The position numbers and the translations under genes were made by a program. Under the pieces are notes generated by a model, which worked only from the letters and a program-made list of their open reading frames with translations, was not told the origin of the DNA and did not search any database. DNA of 46,869 nucleotides from Chthonomonas sp. UBA6659 (GTDB lineage Bacteria > Armatimonadota > Fimbriimonadia > Fimbriimonadales > Fimbriimonadaceae), in contig DKKT01000089.1 of assembly GCA_002455425.1 (NCBI GenBank), positions 5,134 to 52,002 of the forward strand, read 5' to 3'. This document shows, piece by piece, positions 1 to 7,772 of the stretch. The first letter of the stretch is position 1, and each line of letters starts with the position of its first letter.

Positions 1-335
1 CTCCTCCAGTGGAGGAGAAGTACGCATAGGGACCCTCAAGGACCCGCTAAGATCGGATAACTTAGCCCGATGAGGGCTCTGAGAGGCGGGGCCGGTTGTA
101 TCATCTGGGCAGTTCTCGCAGGTCCCCACTCAAGGAGCCTCCAAGGGGAGAGGCTTCTCGATTGCGCCGCTTGGTCGGTCAGTCGCCAAACGCCCTCTTG
201 CTCAAGTTGCTGATGCCCCACAAGTGATCCGTGGGCGCGTGATCCGCCGAGGTCAACTCACAGCGGAGGTACCGAGCTAACAGCCCCAATCGGCTGAGTT
301 TTTCGGGATAGCACGGACACTTTGCGCTCGCGGAC
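1..335. other. Left-edge region with no recognised gene
   Basis: I see no convincing protein or known RNA here. Positions 1-17 form a perfect 7-bp hairpin with a 3-nt loop (CTCCTCC / GGAGGAG). Positions 281-296 form a weak 5-bp stem (CAGCC / GGCTG) followed by AGTTTTT, which resembles a rho-independent terminator on the plus strand. An RNA or short gene ending near 280 is therefore possible. I compared it by eye with tmRNA, RNase P, SRP and 6S RNA and found no diagnostic motif. Confidence 0.4.
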
Positions 336-386
336 ATGCCAAGAACCAAGGGAATCGAGCCGACGCCGTCGAATGGCATCAGAGCA

Positions 387-1007
387 ATGCCGACTGACCA
401 TCCCCATCTCGGCACGATCGTGATCCTCAATGGCGTCCCGAGGTCGGGAAAGTCGAGTCTCGCGAGAGCGATTCAGGCCGAGTTCGACGGCGTCTGGATC
501 CACCTCGGCGTCGACCAGATCATGGATGCCACGCCTAAGGCGTGGCATCCAGGGATCGGACTCCGTCCAGGTGGAGAGCGTCCCGACCTGGAGCCGCTCG
601 TTCAATCCCTCTACAGCGCACTTTACGCGTCGATCACCGCCCACAGCCGCGAAGGGCTGAACGTCGTCGCCGACGTCGGACATCACGACGACTACTCCGA
701 ACCGCTCGGGACCCTTCTCGATGCGGCTCGACAGCTTGACGGACACCCGGCCTACCTGATCGGGGTCCGCTGCCCGGTTGACACCGTCGTCGAGCGGCGT
801 CGAGAAACGGGTTGGGCGGTCGCCGCCAACGCAGACGGTGCCCCTGCGACACCGGTTCTGCGGTGGGAACAAGCCGTTCACGATCCCGGAATCTACGACC
901 TCGAGGTCGATACGTCGCTCCTGAGCTCGGTCGAAGCGGCTGATCAGGTCCGCAGCCGACTCGCGAGTCCGCCGGCCGCATGGGAGCGGATTCGAGGGAC
1001 GCGTTAG
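387..1007 (+). CDS. Chloramphenicol phosphotransferase-like P-loop kinase
   Basis: This is a small P-loop kinase of the CPT-like family (PF07931 type). Those enzymes phosphorylate small hydroxylated substrates, but the substrate here is unknown. A Walker A motif (LNGVPRSGKSS) sits about 10-20 residues from the chosen start. It is followed by the family-typical HLGVDQIMD segment and a late VRCPVDTVVERR stretch that fits the lid region. The ATG at 387 gives the usual short lead-in before the first strand. An in-frame ATG at 336 would add 17 poorly conserved residues. Neither has a clear ribosome-binding site. The gene stands alone, upstream of an apparently separate promoter. A perfect 12-bp palindrome lies inside the gene at 524-550. 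True antibiotic resistance cannot be claimed from this sequence. Confidence 0.75.
   Translation: MPTDHPHLGTIVILNGVPRSGKSSLARAIQAEFDGVWIHLGVDQIMDATPKAWHPGIGLRPGGERPDLEPLVQSLYSALYASITAHSREGLNVVADVGHHDDYSEPLGTLLDAARQLDGHPAYLIGVRCPVDTVVERRRETGWAVAANADGAPATPVLRWEQAVHDPGIYDLEVDTSLLSSVEAADQVRSRLASPPAAWERIRGTR
524..550. repeat. Perfect 12-bp inverted repeat inside the CPT-like gene
   Basis: GGATGCCACGCC and its exact reverse complement GGCGTGGCATCC are separated by TAA. The 27-nt palindrome encodes the segment just after the LGVDQIM motif. In RNA it would form a very stable hairpin inside the message. Confidence 0.8.
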
Positions 1008-1145
1008 CGCTGAGCCGGTGCAAAGGGTCGTGGCGTCTCGCCCGGCGTGGCCGACTGTTGCCAAGAAAGACAGGTTTCACGCGAGGATCCTTGCCTTTTT
1101 CCGGTCAATCCAAAATTTTCCACCGACTTTCCCCACAGGCCGGGT

Positions 1146-1182
1146 AATAATGCCTGAGTCTGTTTTGGGATTTTCTTGGAGG
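1146..1182 (+). promoter_or_regulatory. Putative -10 box and strong RBS before the 25-codon ORF
   Basis: AATAAT at 1146-1151 resembles a -10 element, within an AT-rich stretch unusual for this window. GGAGG at 1178-1182 lies 6 nt before the ATG at 1189. I see no good -35 hexamer. Confidence 0.45.
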
Positions 1183-1188
1183 AAGGTT

Positions 1189-1266
1189 ATGCGTTCGGAA
1201 ACTGCAGCGAAGCTCACGATCTATCCGCCGGTCGAGCCAGAAAGCGAAGACAGCCGCGTCCGGTAG
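1189..1266 (+). CDS. 25-residue short ORF, possible leader peptide of the HD-GYP operon
   Basis: This short ORF begins MRSETAAKLTIYPPVEPESE and ends after 25 codons. It has one of the best ribosome-binding sites in the window (GGAGG, 6-nt spacing) and a plausible promoter upstream. It ends 12 nt before the HD-GYP start, so ribosomes finishing it could re-initiate there. It has no hydrophobic segment and no run of one amino acid typical of attenuators. An in-frame ATG at 1150 would add 13 residues, but the RBS favours 1189. It could be a leader peptide, a tiny functional protein or a chance ORF. Confidence 0.4.
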   Translation: MRSETAAKLTIYPPVEPESEDSRVR

Positions 1267-1278
1267 AGGTCACGCGGG

Positions 1279-2553
1279 ATGCGCCGAAGCTCACCCGACG
1301 CCCTTCAACGTCATTTCATTGCACTGGGTGTGACCGCGTTGGTTGCCATGGGCGGCACGGTCCGCCTTGATCCCGGCAACCGCGTCGATTGGGTTCCGCT
1401 TCTGACCCTCACCGCGCTCGCCCTCCTTGCCGAACTCCTTCCGGTCCGGGTCAACCGCGAGGGCCTCCGGATCACCCTCAGCCTTCCCTTTCTGACCGGG
1501 ATCGCCCTGACGGACGGGCCCCTCGGGGTGATCGCGGCCGATGTATTCATCACACTCGCCGCGGCGATCGGCCTCGCCGCCGTCCGCCGGGAGGGCGTGC
1601 CATGGAAGTGGCTTTCGGCAAACCTGGCGATCGCCGCGGTCTCGTCGGCCGCCGCCGGGCTCTGCATGACCGGTTTCCTCACGGCTTCAGGATACGACGC
1701 CTGGCTTCTCGCGACGCTCGTGTTCGTGTTGGTCTACAGTGTCGCCAACTTCGTCATCGTAACGCGACTGAACAGCGTCCTAACCCGCCGCGACTTCTCG
1801 CACAACGTCCTTGCCGGGCTGAAGCCCGGAGCGATCGGACTTGCGATCTACTGCCTCGTTGCCCTTGGCGTCGCGGTCCTCGTTCAGGACGGCCTCGTTC
1901 TTCTCGCACCGGCACTGTTCATCCCAGTGATCGCTCTGCGGGCCGGCCTCATCATGAAGGCGCGGATGTACGAGCACTACTATGAGACGGTGACGGCGCT
2001 CACCCTCATGATGCAACGAACAAATCCTTACACCGGGGGACACCTGGAGCGCGTGGCGAAGCTCGCGGAGGAAGTCGCCCAGCGGCTTGGGATCGCGCCG
2101 CGACGAGCCCGTCTCGTACGCGAGGCCGCCGTACTCCACGACATCGGCAAGATCGCCATCGACGAGGCGATCCTCGACAAACCGGCGAAGCTCACGGAAG
2201 CTGAGATGGAACACGTCCGCCGGCACCCTGTGCTCGGAGCCGAGATCCTCTCCCAATGCGAGCAGTTCAGAGCACTCGTCCCGTGGATCCGGTGTCATCA
2301 CGAGCGCCCCGATGGAACGGGCTACCCCAACCGCCTTCAGGACGTCGAGATTCCGCTCGAAAGCAAGATCATCGCCGTGGTCGACGCGTACGACGCGATG
2401 GTCGGGGAACCCGGTGAGAGCCGACCCTACCGCAAGGCGATGCACCGTCGCGAGGCTCTTGAAGAGCTTGAGCGATGCTCGGGAACGCAGTTCGACCCGA
2501 ACGTCGTCCGGGCGTTCAAAGAGGTGCTGCTCCGGGAGGCGGCACGGGCATGA
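1279..2553 (+). CDS. Membrane HD-GYP domain phosphodiesterase
   Basis: This is likely a cyclic-di-GMP phosphodiesterase anchored in the inner membrane. The first 220 or so residues are hydrophobic and form about six to seven membrane helices, which may act as a sensor. The C-terminal 190 residues are a full HD-GYP domain. The HD dyad is in AAVLHDIGKIAID, followed by HxVLGAEIL and then HHERPDGTGYP with the GYP signature intact. All expected metal-binding positions appear to be present. The start follows a GAGG at 1266-1269. The next gene overlaps its stop by 4 bp (ATGA) and encodes a degenerate relative, so the two are probably made together. Whether it acts on c-di-GMP or another cyclic dinucleotide cannot be read from sequence. 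Confidence 0.85.
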   Translation: MRRSSPDALQRHFIALGVTALVAMGGTVRLDPGNRVDWVPLLTLTALALLAELLPVRVNREGLRITLSLPFLTGIALTDGPLGVIAADVFITLAAAIGLAAVRREGVPWKWLSANLAIAAVSSAAAGLCMTGFLTASGYDAWLLATLVFVLVYSVANFVIVTRLNSVLTRRDFSHNVLAGLKPGAIGLAIYCLVALGVAVLVQDGLVLLAPALFIPVIALRAGLIMKARMYEHYYETVTALTLMMQRTNPYTGGHLERVAKLAEEVAQRLGIAPRRARLVREAAVLHDIGKIAIDEAILDKPAKLTEAEMEHVRRHPVLGAEILSQCEQFRALVPWIRCHHERPDGTGYPNRLQDVEIPLESKIIAVVDAYDAMVGEPGESRPYRKAMHRREALEELERCSGTQFDPNVVRAFKEVLLREAARA

Positions 2554-3230
2554 GCATCAGCACGATCGTCGTCATCGGTTGCCTCTCCCTCTCGACGATC
2601 GGCCTCCTGTTTTATGTCTACTGGGTCCTTCCCCGCCAGATCGAGTCCCGCCTTCGCGAGTCGCTGCGGGTCTTCAGCACCGCGGTCGAACTTCGATTTC
2701 CGAACCACACCGGCCTGACCGACCGCGTCCTTGCGCTCGGACTTCGGCTTGGCCAACTCGCCGGGCTGAGCCCGACCGAGCTCCGAGACCTCGAGATGGC
2801 GACCCATCTTCGAGATATCGGACTGTGCGCAATCCCGTACCGGCTCGTGAAGGAAAAGCCATGGCTCCAATGGACCCATTCCGACTTCGAGACTTATGAC
2901 CGCCATGCCGAGATCAGCGCCCACATGCTCGAGATCACGCCGTCACTGCACAAGCTCGCGCCGATCGTCCGATGCCACCACGCGCCGTACGACGGGAAGA
3001 CCGGGTGGTTTGCTCCGAACTCCCGCGCGATCCCGATTCAAGCCCGGATCCTGTATGTCGTCACCACTTACGTCTGGTTCGAGCGGAATCTCGGTGACTT
3101 GCTCGCCCGGGATCGGCTTGTCGAGGGACGCGGCAGCCTCTTCGACCCTGAATTGGTCGATGCGTTCCTGCGAATGCTAACATCGAAGGGTGTCCGAGAC
3201 GCCTCCGAGCACCTTGCCGGCGTTCCTTAG
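2550..3230 (+). CDS. Degenerate HD-GYP-like membrane-anchored protein
   Basis: One N-terminal membrane helix (residues 3-25) precedes an HD-GYP-like domain. The fold is recognisable but the active site is not. The position matching AAVLHDIGK reads ATHLRDIGL, so the metal-binding His is Arg and the following Lys is Leu. HHExxDGTGYP becomes HHAPYDGKTGW, losing the GYP signature. Catalysis is therefore unlikely; a regulatory or ligand-sensing role, perhaps with the upstream intact HD-GYP, is an inference. The ATG overlaps the upstream stop as ATGA, which fixes the start. Its end overlaps the glycosyltransferase by 41 bp if the GTG at 3190 is used. Confidence 0.75.
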   Translation: MSISTIVVIGCLSLSTIGLLFYVYWVLPRQIESRLRESLRVFSTAVELRFPNHTGLTDRVLALGLRLGQLAGLSPTELRDLEMATHLRDIGLCAIPYRLVKEKPWLQWTHSDFETYDRHAEISAHMLEITPSLHKLAPIVRCHHAPYDGKTGWFAPNSRAIPIQARILYVVTTYVWFERNLGDLLARDRLVEGRGSLFDPELVDAFLRMLTSKGVRDASEHLAGVP

Positions 3231-4950
3231 ATCAGCCTGGTTTTGGGGTTTAGCCCTCTTCCTGCTCGCCCTGGGCATTCGTCTCGTCGGCATCGGCTGG
3301 GGCCTGCCGTACGACATCCGGAACCAGAGCCTTCATCCCGACGAGCCGGTGATCTGGAGCGTCAGTCAGCGCATCGAGCCCTCCAAAGCAAGATTCGACC
3401 CGGGCTTCTACAACTATGGGACGCTCTACCTCACCATGGTGCGGGTCGCCACCGATATGGTGAACGCCTACGGCGGTGGCCCGCGCGCATCGAGTGCGAA
3501 GGCCCAATGGGACGCGATCGGCCGCTATCACCTCGCCGGGAGGATCCTCAGCGCGGCGGCCGGGGCCGGGATCGCCTGGGTCGTTTTCGCGATTCTCTGG
3601 CGTCGCACCCACTGGCTCGGGGCCGCAGCAGGGGGGCTTGCCGCGGCATTGGCACCAGGGTTGGTGGTTCACTCACGATTCCAGACGGTCGATATCGTTG
3701 CCGCCTTCCTGTTGTCCGTCAGCCTGCTCTACGCGCTCAAGCTGATCCCTTCGGACACCGAGACAGAAGCCACAACCCCCACGTTGAAATGGGCCATGCT
3801 CGCGGGGCTGTTCGCGGGGCTCAGCGCAGGAACGAAGTACACCGGTTTCTTGGCTCTGTTCACCCTTGGCGTAGCGTGCCTTGCGCTCCCAGCCGCGCTC
3901 CGCTGGCGAGCCTTGGGCGCGGGAGTCGGCGTCGCGGTCGCGGCGTTTCTCATCACCACGCCGGGATTGTTCCTCAACACGGCCAAGTTCCTTGAGGACA
4001 CGACCTATGAAATGAGGCACACCGCGACGGGTCACGGCATCGTCTTCATGGGAACACCGAGTGGCTTCATCTATCACATCGCCAACTTGAGTGCGGGCAT
4101 GGGCCCGCTGCTGCTCATGGTCGGCGGGGCAGGCCTCATCGCGGGCGTGATCCGTAAGAAGCTCTGGATCATCGCTCTGGTTGCTTTCGCCGTACCGTAC
4201 TACCTGCTGATCGGCCAAGCCGAGGTCAAGTTCTTTCGCTACGCGATCCCGCTTATCCCCGTTTTGGCCCTCGGCGCCGGCTGGCTGATCGGCCAGTGCC
4301 ATCGCCAACCGGACCTTAAGTGGAAGCTGGGGGTGGCAGCCGGCATCTTCGCGCTCGGCGGAGCCGCGAGCCGCTCGATCACGAGCACGTTCTGGATGCT
4401 TGATCCCGATCCGCGCGACCAAGCTGCGCGGGACCTGAAGCAACTCGCCGGACCCGACACGACCGTTGCAGTGGTCAAGGATCCGTGGTTCTGGACCGTA
4501 AGCCTGTTCCCTGACACGGCGTTGCCCCGGTCCGTCCGCTTCGAAGAACGCAATCGATTCCGCGCCGAAGCGACTTCACCGAAGGTCCTCCAGTACGTCC
4601 CCGAGAATCCGGAAGAACGGGTCGAGTGGGACGTTCGCATCCTCGATGCGAAGCCCGACTACGTCGTCGCGACCAGCTTCGAATGGGATGATGAGCAGCG
4701 TCTTGCAAAGATCGCGGACCTGCCCCCCGCGATTCGAGCCGGAGTCGAGCGTAAGGCCGCGTTCGAAGCCCGACTCAGGGCGGAATACGACGGATTCCGC
4801 TTGTACGGGGAGGATGGGCCGGTGATCCACGACCTTATGTACATCCGTCCTAGAGTGTGGATATGGAAACGGAAGACCGATTCGGCGACGCCATCGAGTG
4901 GTTCCTCGATCACCTCCGATCCGAACGAGGAGCCAGCCCCCACACGCTGA
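3190..4950 (+). CDS. GT39/ArnT-like integral membrane glycosyltransferase
   Basis: This looks like a polytopic lipid-linked-sugar glycosyltransferase of the dolichyl-phosphate-mannose mannosyltransferase type. These enzymes move a sugar from a polyprenyl phosphate donor to an extracytoplasmic acceptor. After the first membrane helix comes a long loop containing HPDEPVIW, matching the conserved acidic loop of this clan. About nine or more further helices follow up to residue 395, then a soluble C-terminal region of about 190 residues. The GTG at 3190 overlaps the upstream gene by 41 bp and has a poorly spaced GAAGG, so a later start is possible. The end overlaps the recombinase gene. Donor and acceptor are unknown. 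Confidence 0.7.
   Translation: MSETPPSTLPAFLRSAWFWGLALFLLALGIRLVGIGWGLPYDIRNQSLHPDEPVIWSVSQRIEPSKARFDPGFYNYGTLYLTMVRVATDMVNAYGGGPRASSAKAQWDAIGRYHLAGRILSAAAGAGIAWVVFAILWRRTHWLGAAAGGLAAALAPGLVVHSRFQTVDIVAAFLLSVSLLYALKLIPSDTETEATTPTLKWAMLAGLFAGLSAGTKYTGFLALFTLGVACLALPAALRWRALGAGVGVAVAAFLITTPGLFLNTAKFLEDTTYEMRHTATGHGIVFMGTPSGFIYHIANLSAGMGPLLLMVGGAGLIAGVIRKKLWIIALVAFAVPYYLLIGQAEVKFFRYAIPLIPVLALGAGWLIGQCHRQPDLKWKLGVAAGIFALGGAASRSITSTFWMLDPDPRDQAARDLKQLAGPDTTVAVVKDPWFWTVSLFPDTALPRSVRFEERNRFRAEATSPKVLQYVPENPEERVEWDVRILDAKPDYVVATSFEWDDEQRLAKIADLPPAIRAGVERKAAFEARLRAEYDGFRLYGEDGPVIHDLMYIRPRVWIWKRKTDSATPSSGSSITSDPNEEPAPTR
4851..4856 (+). promoter_or_regulatory. TAGAGT -10-like box 6 nt before the recombinase ATG
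   Basis: TAGAGT ends 6 nt before the ATG at 4863, the spacing expected for a leaderless transcript. It lies inside the upstream glycosyltransferase gene. The same arrangement recurs at several other starts in the window. Confidence 0.4.
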
Positions 4951-5759
4951 GCGCGTACGAAAATGACCTCAAGCGGGCGGCCAGGTTCTTCCGCGCTCAG
5001 GGCCTGACGGACTGGCCCGACATTGCTCCCGAGGGGGTGCTCCGCTTTTCGACCTCCCTCCGGCCCGCGTTGTCGGCTTCGAGCGCGCAGCGCCACATGA
5101 GCAGCTTGCGGTCGCTCCTGAAGTTCCTGAAACGCCGCGGCGTCGAGCTCGCAACCGAGCTGCCCGAGACGGGTGGGTTCAAGCCCCCGAAGCGCCTCCC
5201 GAAGGCGTTGACCCTCGAGCAGCTCCACGCACTCCTCCGCAGCCCCGATTTGACCAAGGCCCCCGGAATGCGGGACCGCGCCCTCATGGAACTGATCTAC
5301 GGAGCCGGGCTGCGGGTGAGCGAAGCGGTCGGGCTTCGGATCGAGTCTCTACACCTCGACTCGGCGGCCGTGACCATCACAGGCAAACGAGGAAAGACCC
5401 GATGGGTCCCGCTCCCGGCCGAGACCATCGCCTGGATCGACCGCTATTTAGAATCGGCCCGGAGCCGGCTCGCGAAAAAGCCGAGCGCACACCTACTGCT
5501 GTCCAACCGAGGGCTACCGCTGCTTCGCCAGACCGCCTACGCAATCCTGCGCGGGCATGCGATTCGGGCCGGACTTCAGCATGTGAGTCCCCACACGCTC
5601 CGGCACACCTATGCCGTACACCTTCTCAAAGGGGGCGCGGACCTCCGAGCCGTTCAGGAACTCCTTGGCCACGAGTCGATCGCGACGACCCAGGTCTACA
5701 CTCAACTCGACCTCGATGAGGTCCTGCGTAAGTTTCGAGCCGCGCACCCACGTCCCTAA
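4863..5759 (+). CDS. Tyrosine recombinase XerC/XerD
   Basis: This is a site-specific tyrosine recombinase of the size and layout of XerC and XerD, which resolve chromosome dimers at dif. The N-terminal SAM-like core-binding domain spans residues 8-90 (SERGASPHTLSAYENDLKRA). The catalytic domain carries all expected residues: Arg in GAGLRVSEAVGL, Lys in TGKRGKTR, the HxxR box in SPHTLRHTYA, His in LLGHESIATT and the nucleophile Tyr in TTQVYTQL. The start is taken as the ATG at 4863; a GTG at 4857 would add two residues. It overlaps the end of the glycosyltransferase by 88 bp. There is no phage or integron context, so a housekeeping role is most likely. XerC and XerD cannot be separated by eye. 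Confidence 0.88.
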   Translation: METEDRFGDAIEWFLDHLRSERGASPHTLSAYENDLKRAARFFRAQGLTDWPDIAPEGVLRFSTSLRPALSASSAQRHMSSLRSLLKFLKRRGVELATELPETGGFKPPKRLPKALTLEQLHALLRSPDLTKAPGMRDRALMELIYGAGLRVSEAVGLRIESLHLDSAAVTITGKRGKTRWVPLPAETIAWIDRYLESARSRLAKKPSAHLLLSNRGLPLLRQTAYAILRGHAIRAGLQHVSPHTLRHTYAVHLLKGGADLRAVQELLGHESIATTQVYTQLDLDEVLRKFRAAHPRP

Positions 5760-5847
5760 CTCGGCACGCATTCCCGCCCGGACTTCCCCCTGATCTCCTC
5801 GACTGGGCACGACACGAGTCGAAAGGCGTCTCGTCCGCAACGATGCC

Positions 5848-6588
5848 TCAGAATCGGAACTGAATCCCGGCAAACAGGGTTTCGAATCGGGCGAACGTGT
5901 AGACGGAGGCGTTGTCGGCACCCCCATCGAGGAGCCGAAGCCCGATCAGGGTGGCCAGCTGTTCACTGTGGGCGTATCGCAGCTTGATGGCGGCATCGAT
6001 CGCCCGTCCCTGCGGCGCCCATGCGCCGTCGAGTTCGAATACAAACGACCAGGGACCACCGAGCCGCTCCTCGCCGAACAGGTGAAGCAGGGGCACGATC
6101 CCGAGGTCTGTTTTGGTGGCACCCAGACCGCCTTGGCTGAGCCCGATCTCCGCGCTCCGTAGCTTCAACGTCGCGCCGACCCGCCAGTTCGAACCCGGTC
6201 GCGTCCGGAAACGGTTTCGATAGGTGACCCGATACGAATCGAACCGATAAGCGCCTCGAGTCGGAACGCCGGGCGCGAATCTCACTCCTTCAAAGTCGAC
6301 GGGCTGATCCAACTCGCCGACACCGGAAAGTCGAAGGGGTGAGACGAGAACGCGCCACTCAGGGCCGCTGGAAGTGCGGTAGGTGAGCGTAAACCGAGCC
6401 GAGAGCCTGGCTCCCGAACCGGTCAAACCTCGAAGGTCGAAGCGCGTACCGCCGTCTCCGGGGATGGCCGCCTCGTTCAGCCCATTCCAACGGGCACCTC
6501 CCTCGACATCCAGCGTCCAGCGTCTTGGCGTATCTGCAGCGATCGCGGCCGGTAGGGCGAGCGCGATGAACGGCAAGAGGGTTTTCAC
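5848..6588 (-). CDS. Secreted beta-barrel outer-membrane protein, uncharacterised
   Basis: This 246-residue protein starts with a signal peptide (VKTLLPFIALALPAAIAA, cleavage likely before DTPRR). The rest is rich in alternating polar and hydrophobic strands with aromatic residues. It ends in AGIQFRF; a terminal Phe is typical of proteins inserted into the outer membrane by BamA. I do not recognise a specific family. The GTG at 6588 is chosen because it begins the signal peptide. An upstream ATG at 6681 would add 31 residues without signal character and overlap the neighbouring gene. It lies 89 nt after the stop of that gene and could be co-transcribed with it. It converges with the recombinase gene. 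Confidence 0.65.
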   Translation of the reverse strand: MKTLLPFIALALPAAIAADTPRRWTLDVEGGARWNGLNEAAIPGDGGTRFDLRGLTGSGARLSARFTLTYRTSSGPEWRVLVSPLRLSGVGELDQPVDFEGVRFAPGVPTRGAYRFDSYRVTYRNRFRTRPGSNWRVGATLKLRSAEIGLSQGGLGATKTDLGIVPLLHLFGEERLGGPWSFVFELDGAWAPQGRAIDAAIKLRYAHSEQLATLIGLRLLDGGADNASVYTFARFETLFAGIQFRF

Positions 6589-6677
6589 CCCGGGTTCTAC
6601 GTGCGAGCCGACTCCGTCAGCAGCGGTGCGATTTGGCGGGGCGAGCGGCGACCGGTCGCCGCTCGCCCGCATGCCGA

Positions 6678-7697
6678 TCAATAGATCGAATCGGGGAAGT
6701 AGAAGTCCTTGGCGTTCTCGGGCGTGATGAGCTCGACGTCGAGCTTGACGTGGCGCGGCATGAACTTCTTCGCCTCATCCCGGCCGATCTGGAGGACGCC
6801 TGCGGCGTTCATGATCCCGACTGCGATCATCGAAGGCGGATAGGTGATGTTCGCCGGATAGAGCGGATCCTTGTCCATGACCCGCTTGACGATGTCCTTC
6901 ATCCCCGCGCCGCCGAGGATCCAGATGTTCTTGTCTCGGCCGGCAGCCTTGAGTGCGTTCTCGACGCCCAGCGCCATGTCGTCGTCGCTCGCCCAGATCG
7001 CGTCGATTTGGGGCTGACCCACAAGAATGTCCTGCATGACCTTTTCGGCCTTCTCGCGGTTCCACATTCCGGATTGCTGGGCGACGATCTGGATCCCGGG
7101 GTTCGCGGCGAACACTTCCTTCGCGGCTTCCACGCGGTCGGTGTTGACGGTACTCGGAATCCCCTCCAGGACCACGATCTTGCCTCGGCCACCGAGTTTT
7201 TCGACGATGAACTCGGCCGACTTCCGCCCAAAGGCCTTGTTGTCGCCCTCGATGAAGATGTCGGCGACGGGCTCGGTGAAGCCGCGATCGACGTTCACGA
7301 TTAGAATTCCGGCTTCATGGAGTTTCTTCGCGATCGGTGTGATCGGGGCGCTCTCCGTTGCCAGAATCACGAGGGCATCGACACCTTGGGTCTGGAGGTT
7401 CTCAAGGTCGGCGATTTGCTCGCCCGGCTCCTTGGCGTCTTCGATGATCCAGTCGATGTTCGGATACAGCTTGGTTGCCTGATCAGCCCAGTACTTGACA
7501 CCGGCCGTCCACCCGTGATCGGCGGCGGGAATCGAGACGCCGACTTTGTATCGCTTACCCGCCGGTTGCCCGACCGATCCGCCGGTCGTACCCTTCGCGG
7601 CGCCGCCGCCGGAATCCGAGCCCGTTTGACAACCGCCGAGTCCGGCCGCGAGAATGCCCGCAACCGCTACCCACGCAACGCAACGCCATCGCTTCAT
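6678..7697 (-). CDS. Sugar-binding lipoprotein, type 1 periplasmic binding protein (RbsB-like)
   Basis: This is a ribose/galactose-type periplasmic solute-binding protein anchored as a lipoprotein. The leader ends in AGLGGC, a lipobox, followed by a Gly/Ser-rich linker to residue 50. The domain then runs through KVGVSIPAADHGWTAG, GVDALVILATES, GILIVNVDRGF and WASDDDMALGVENAL, the usual order for Peripla_BP_4. The ATG at 7697 has AAGGAG 7-8 nt upstream; an ATG at 7703 is too close to it. A TATACT box lies at 7743-7748. No ABC permease or ATPase gene is adjacent, so it either serves a distant transporter or works as a sensor. The neighbouring two-component system is a possible but unproven partner. 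Confidence 0.8.
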   Translation of the reverse strand: MKRWRCVAWVAVAGILAAGLGGCQTGSDSGGGAAKGTTGGSVGQPAGKRYKVGVSIPAADHGWTAGVKYWADQATKLYPNIDWIIEDAKEPGEQIADLENLQTQGVDALVILATESAPITPIAKKLHEAGILIVNVDRGFTEPVADIFIEGDNKAFGRKSAEFIVEKLGGRGKIVVLEGIPSTVNTDRVEAAKEVFAANPGIQIVAQQSGMWNREKAEKVMQDILVGQPQIDAIWASDDDMALGVENALKAAGRDKNIWILGGAGMKDIVKRVMDKDPLYPANITYPPSMIAVGIMNAAGVLQIGRDEAKKFMPRHVKLDVELITPENAKDFYFPDSIY

Positions 7698-7742
7698 GAA
7701 CATGCTCCTTCCCTGACCCGCTGAGGGTCGTTGACTTCCCCA

Positions 7743-7748
7743 AGTATA
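7743..7748 (-). promoter_or_regulatory. Putative -10 box of the sugar-binding lipoprotein gene
   Basis: On the minus strand this reads TATACT, 45 nt upstream of the chosen ATG, with AAGGAG between them. I found no -35 hexamer at standard spacing. Confidence 0.4.
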
Positions 7749-7772
7749 GTTGGTCGCTCGATCTCGGCGCGA

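Noticed and set aside
1..303. tmRNA, RNase P RNA, SRP RNA or 6S RNA at the left edge
   Set aside because: I found none of the conserved motifs of these RNAs; only a 7-bp hairpin and a weak terminator-like stem are visible.
4863..5759. Mobile-element integrase
   Set aside because: Size and motifs match XerC/D, and there is no tRNA target, attachment site, cargo or phage gene beside it.
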